Below the pieces are notes generated by a model. It had not been told where the DNA came from and did no database searches. It worked only from the letters and a program-made list of their open reading frames with translations. A DNA stretch of 15,641 bases, taken from assembly GCF_018613065.1 (NCBI RefSeq), contig NZ_JAGGQW010000006.1, forward strand, positions 1-15,641, given 5' to 3'. The translations under genes were made by a program, and so were the position numbers. Shown piece after piece: positions 13,428-15,641 of this stretch (positions are counted from its first letter, which is position 1; every line of letters starts with the position of its first letter). Origin of the DNA: Bacillus sp. ISL-7 (lineage in GTDB: Bacteria > Bacillota > Bacilli > Bacillales_B > DSM-18226).

Positions 13428-13814
13428 ATGAAAAATAAAGTGAAACCTATTTTGATAACAATAATCACAATACTTGCTGTATTTATGGTTGGTAAATATG
13501 TATTGGATACATTGTTTGGAGATATGTGTGGAAATGATATTGTACAAAAAGTCCCTTCTCCTAGTGGTGAGAATGTGGCTTATGTTTTCAAAAGAAGTTG
13601 TGGAGCAACAACGGGATTCTCACCTCAATTATCCATTTTAGATAAAGATGACGATTTTCAAAATGAATCGGGAAATACATTTAGGTCAGATAAAGACTTT
13701 TCTATTGAATGGCTTGATGAAAAGAACCTAAAAGTTATTTATGATAAATCCTCTGAAACTTACGAAATGGATAAAAAAGTGAATGGGATTGAGATTGATT
13801 ATGTAGGAAAATAA
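13428..13814 (+). CDS. Small membrane-anchored protein with CGATT motif, unknown function
   Basis: This encodes 128 residues. AAGGTGA (13415-13421) lies 6 nt before the ATG. An N-terminal hydrophobic helix (about 8-28) without a lipobox or clear cleavage site probably anchors it, with the rest outside. The outer part contains DMCGNDIVQKVPSPSGENVA (32-51) and RSCGATTGFSPQLSIL (56-71), then a hydrophilic segment ending GIEIDYVGK. The two cysteines (C34, C58) could form a disulphide. Short proteins combining a 'SPsGe' strand and a CGATTxFSxQ motif occur widely in bacteria without known function; I recognise the pattern but cannot name it. The gene has its own ribosome binding site and is isolated between repeat copy 4 and the second IS110 element. 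Confidence 0.7.
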   Translation: MKNKVKPILITIITILAVFMVGKYVLDTLFGDMCGNDIVQKVPSPSGENVAYVFKRSCGATTGFSPQLSILDKDDDFQNESGNTFRSDKDFSIEWLDEKNLKVIYDKSSETYEMDKKVNGIEIDYVGK

Positions 13815-14025
13815 AAGAGAGTATGTCTTGTTCAACTCCCTCAGTTTAATACGATTTTCTCACGAATACTCGCTTATTCGCAGGATTTCATAACCCTAAA
13901 TATGGATTTAACGATTAAATGAAATGAGTTCAGATCATTATGGCTCCGTGAAGGCATAGTGAAATAAAGGAGTATTACAAAACTTCACATTTTACCAAAT
14001 GATGTACATTCTCCACGCCGCCCTT
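13815..14025. other. Noncoding stretch up to the second IS110 element's 3' region
   Basis: No gene or clear terminator was found. The stretch from about 13962 probably belongs to the insertion sequence, whose AAATAAAG (13962-13969) mirrors CTTTATTT at 15630-15637. Confidence 0.4.
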
Positions 14026-14131
14026 GGAGGCTTTCCCTCCCATGTCTCAACGGGTCAATTGCCCTATCATTCCTTCGTCATACCTATCCAAGGGGTGGAG
14101 GCAGTAATGCTAACCTGATGGGTCAGTGCCC
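14026..14131 (-). ncRNA. Candidate 3' guide RNA (bridge/seek RNA) of the second IS110 element
   Basis: It lies about 160 nt after the transposase stop. On the minus strand it shares with 4381-4487 the blocks GACGAAGGAAT (14079-14069) and TGAGACATGGGAGGG (14049-14035). It also shares a GGAGG/CCTCC hairpin with a 5-nt loop (14026-14030 with 14036-14040) and a GGGCA...ACCC start (14131-14120). The intervening segments differ between the two copies. Total lengths are 106 and 107 nt. This agrees with a structural scaffold carrying variable recognition loops. The true RNA may extend past these limits. Confidence 0.65.
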
Positions 14132-14288
14132 TTTTGTTCAATAAATCTGGTACTCCGTACATATTTGAAATCCTACGAATAAGCCAACATTCGATAAGTG
14201 TAAAGCTAACAATCACTCTTTATTATTATTTATTTATTGGAGTTTCCCTTTCGGGAAACTAGTAAGTGTTTCTATGAAACTATTAGTT

Positions 14289-15566
14289 CTATGCTGCTAA
14301 AGAAGTTATAGGTTGTAATTTTTCTGGACAATAGGACTCATTTCGTTTGGCTATTCCTACAAATATCCGAGCCAGTTTACCAACCAATTTCATAATTGAA
14401 TTCATTTTTTTGATTTTTTTTTTCACCTTAACATTTGAGGTGTGTAAAGCTTTAAACTCAGGGTTGTTCATGACAAGGCTCATCGTCGCTAAGTAGAGAA
14501 AACGCCGAAGTCTAGATCTTCCTCGTTTAGAAATGACAATTTGACCTTTCCACTTTCCTGAACTTGCTTCAGCTAGGTGCAATCCTGCATGTCTTAGTAA
14601 AGAATTGCCGTGGGCAAAGCCACTTAAATCTCCTGCTTCCCCTAATATACCAGCCAATGAAATTTCACTAATTCCTTTAATAGTAAGCAATTGCTGGGCA
14701 TATGGAATTTGTTTAAGTGCTTCTGTGACCTGTTGTTCAACTCTTTCGAGTTGTGTAGTTGCGAGATCGTATTCCTCTAATAATTGTTGTAGATGAAATT
14801 TATAAGCATCAAGTGCTTTCTTGGTTCCAATAGAACGTTTAGCTAAATGAATAAGTAAATGGGCCTTTTTTAATCCAGGCTGTCTCTTCATCAGAGACCT
14901 CCATCCGAGAACCACGCTTTGAGGTTGTATTGAACACAATTCGAATGGGGTGGGAAATAAACGAAGGGTTGCGATTGCCCCTTTACCTGTCACGTCTTTA
15001 AACACTTGTCGAAACTCTGGAAAGACAATATCTACCCAACGATTTATTTGGTTGATTGAACTAACGAGCCGCTTAACAATAACATCACGGTTAGACATAA
15101 GAACTCGAAGTTCTTCAAAGGATTCAGAAGTAGGACGAACGATGGAATAGTAACCATTCTTCACCATATCAGCGATTACTAGTGCATCTTTTTTATCGCT
15201 TTTTGACTGGGTATTATCTCGATTCTCTTTATTCCTTTTCACATGGTACGGATTTACTGTAACTACATCAATATTATGTTCGACAAGCCACTTTGATAGA
15301 TTAACCCAGTAATGTCCAGTAGGTTCCATGCCGACTATAGTCGTATCTAAGTTATTGGTCCTTTTTAGTTTGTTAATCCAGTTTAATAAAATAGTAAATC
15401 CCTCATCGTTATTTTCAAATGTGAGAGGATCACCTACAACAATTCCCCGAAAATTCACTGCTCGAGCGACATGAAATTGTTGAGCAATGTCCACACCAAC
15501 AACGAGATGTTTATTGGAAATTCTTTCTACTAGTTGATTTTGTTTGTCTTGCATTTTAAACTTCAT
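14289..15566 (-). CDS. IS110-family transposase, second type
   Basis: This encodes 425 residues. TTAGGAGG lies 10 nt before the ATG at 15566; an in-frame ATG four codons later is an alternative. The RuvC-like DEDD residues are D26 (VGVDIAQQF), E81 (GMEPTGHYW), D124 and D127 (KSDKKDALVIADM). A helical linker at about 255-290 leads to the Transposase_20 domain with LLTIKGISEISLAGILGE (293-310), LLRHAGLHLAEASSGKWKG (323-341, candidate serine S335 or S336) and VISKRGRSRLRRFLYLA (344-360). The C-terminus KKMNSIMKLVGKLARI resembles the decayed copy at 4104-4292 but not the other intact transposase in this window, so two IS110 lineages are present. All key residues are kept, so activity is likely. 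The conserved 3' noncoding block suggests RNA-guided insertion. Confidence 0.94.
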   Translation of the reverse strand: MKFKMQDKQNQLVERISNKHLVVGVDIAQQFHVARAVNFRGIVVGDPLTFENNDEGFTILLNWINKLKRTNNLDTTIVGMEPTGHYWVNLSKWLVEHNIDVVTVNPYHVKRNKENRDNTQSKSDKKDALVIADMVKNGYYSIVRPTSESFEELRVLMSNRDVIVKRLVSSINQINRWVDIVFPEFRQVFKDVTGKGAIATLRLFPTPFELCSIQPQSVVLGWRSLMKRQPGLKKAHLLIHLAKRSIGTKKALDAYKFHLQQLLEEYDLATTQLERVEQQVTEALKQIPYAQQLLTIKGISEISLAGILGEAGDLSGFAHGNSLLRHAGLHLAEASSGKWKGQIVISKRGRSRLRRFLYLATMSLVMNNPEFKALHTSNVKVKKKIKKMNSIMKLVGKLARIFVGIAKRNESYCPEKLQPITSLAA

Positions 15567-15641
15567 AGTAGGGGTTCCTCCTAAGGTTTTGAGTTAGAGT
15601 GGTGTCTATACTCATATCTTACTGAGGAGCTTTATTTTTTT

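Larger units (their letters stand above)
13962..15637 (-). mobile_element. Second IS110-family element, IS1111-like layout
   Basis: One intact transposase gene (14289-15566, minus) is followed by about 320 nt of 3' noncoding DNA and preceded by only about 70 nt. A long 3' end and subterminal inverted repeats are typical of the IS1111 subgroup. AAATAAAG (13962-13969) and CTTTATTT (15630-15637) are a candidate 8-bp pair, so the element would be about 1.7 kb. The window ends next to the presumed 5' end, so target duplication cannot be examined and the edges are tentative. Confidence 0.6.

Overview
The window looks like a chromosomal accessory region of a low-GC Bacillaceae bacterium (Bacillus sensu lato). 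The supports are AGGAGG-type ribosome binding sites, TTG/GTG starts, Zur operators that match the Bacillus subtilis consensus, and B. subtilis-type homologues (YcgQ/YcgR, AdcA, a cysteine-poor L33, ZagA). No tRNA, rRNA or CRISPR array was seen.

Left third (1-6100): small orphan genes and mobile-element debris. Short membrane proteins (216-485, 801-1025, 5484-5729) lie next to copies of an intergenic repeat. That repeat keeps a hairpin at a fixed place although the stem sequence changes. A transposase-like pseudogene with an in-frame stop (1025-1609) precedes a SUKH-like immunity-type gene (1624-2307). A complete IS110-family element (about 2599-4112, transposase on the minus strand) sits inside the remains of an older IS110-family transposase gene. 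The two flanks rejoin in frame across a 9-bp direct repeat. Downstream of the old remnant is a conserved noncoding block. A second orphan immunity-like gene follows (ending at 5304).

Centre (6125-13138): a zinc-limitation island. Two tandem minus-strand modules each encode a UPF0718 permease (YcgR type) and a DUF1980/TIGR03943 protein (YcgQ type). Divergent from the second module are adcA (zinc-binding lipoprotein), a 49-codon cysteine-poor L33 gene (rpmG) and zagA (COG0523 zinc GTPase). Four Zur-box-like palindromes lie before adcA (two), rpmG and zagA; the adcA pair lies in the intergenic region shared with the second permease module. The likely joint task under zinc starvation is zinc capture (AdcA), zinc sparing in the ribosome (L33), zinc allocation (ZagA) and a poorly understood membrane function (YcgR/YcgQ). 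The other permease module has no recognisable Zur box and carries different metal-type residues.

Right end (13260-15641): another intergenic repeat, an orphan exported protein (13428-13814), then a second, different IS110-family element (about 13962-15637). Its 3' noncoding region contains the same approximately 106-nt block as the remnant at 4381-4487, which suggests a 3'-located guide (bridge/seek) RNA of the IS1111 type. The first IS110 element instead has a long structured 5' leader, so both arrangements of IS110-family guide RNA may occur in this window.
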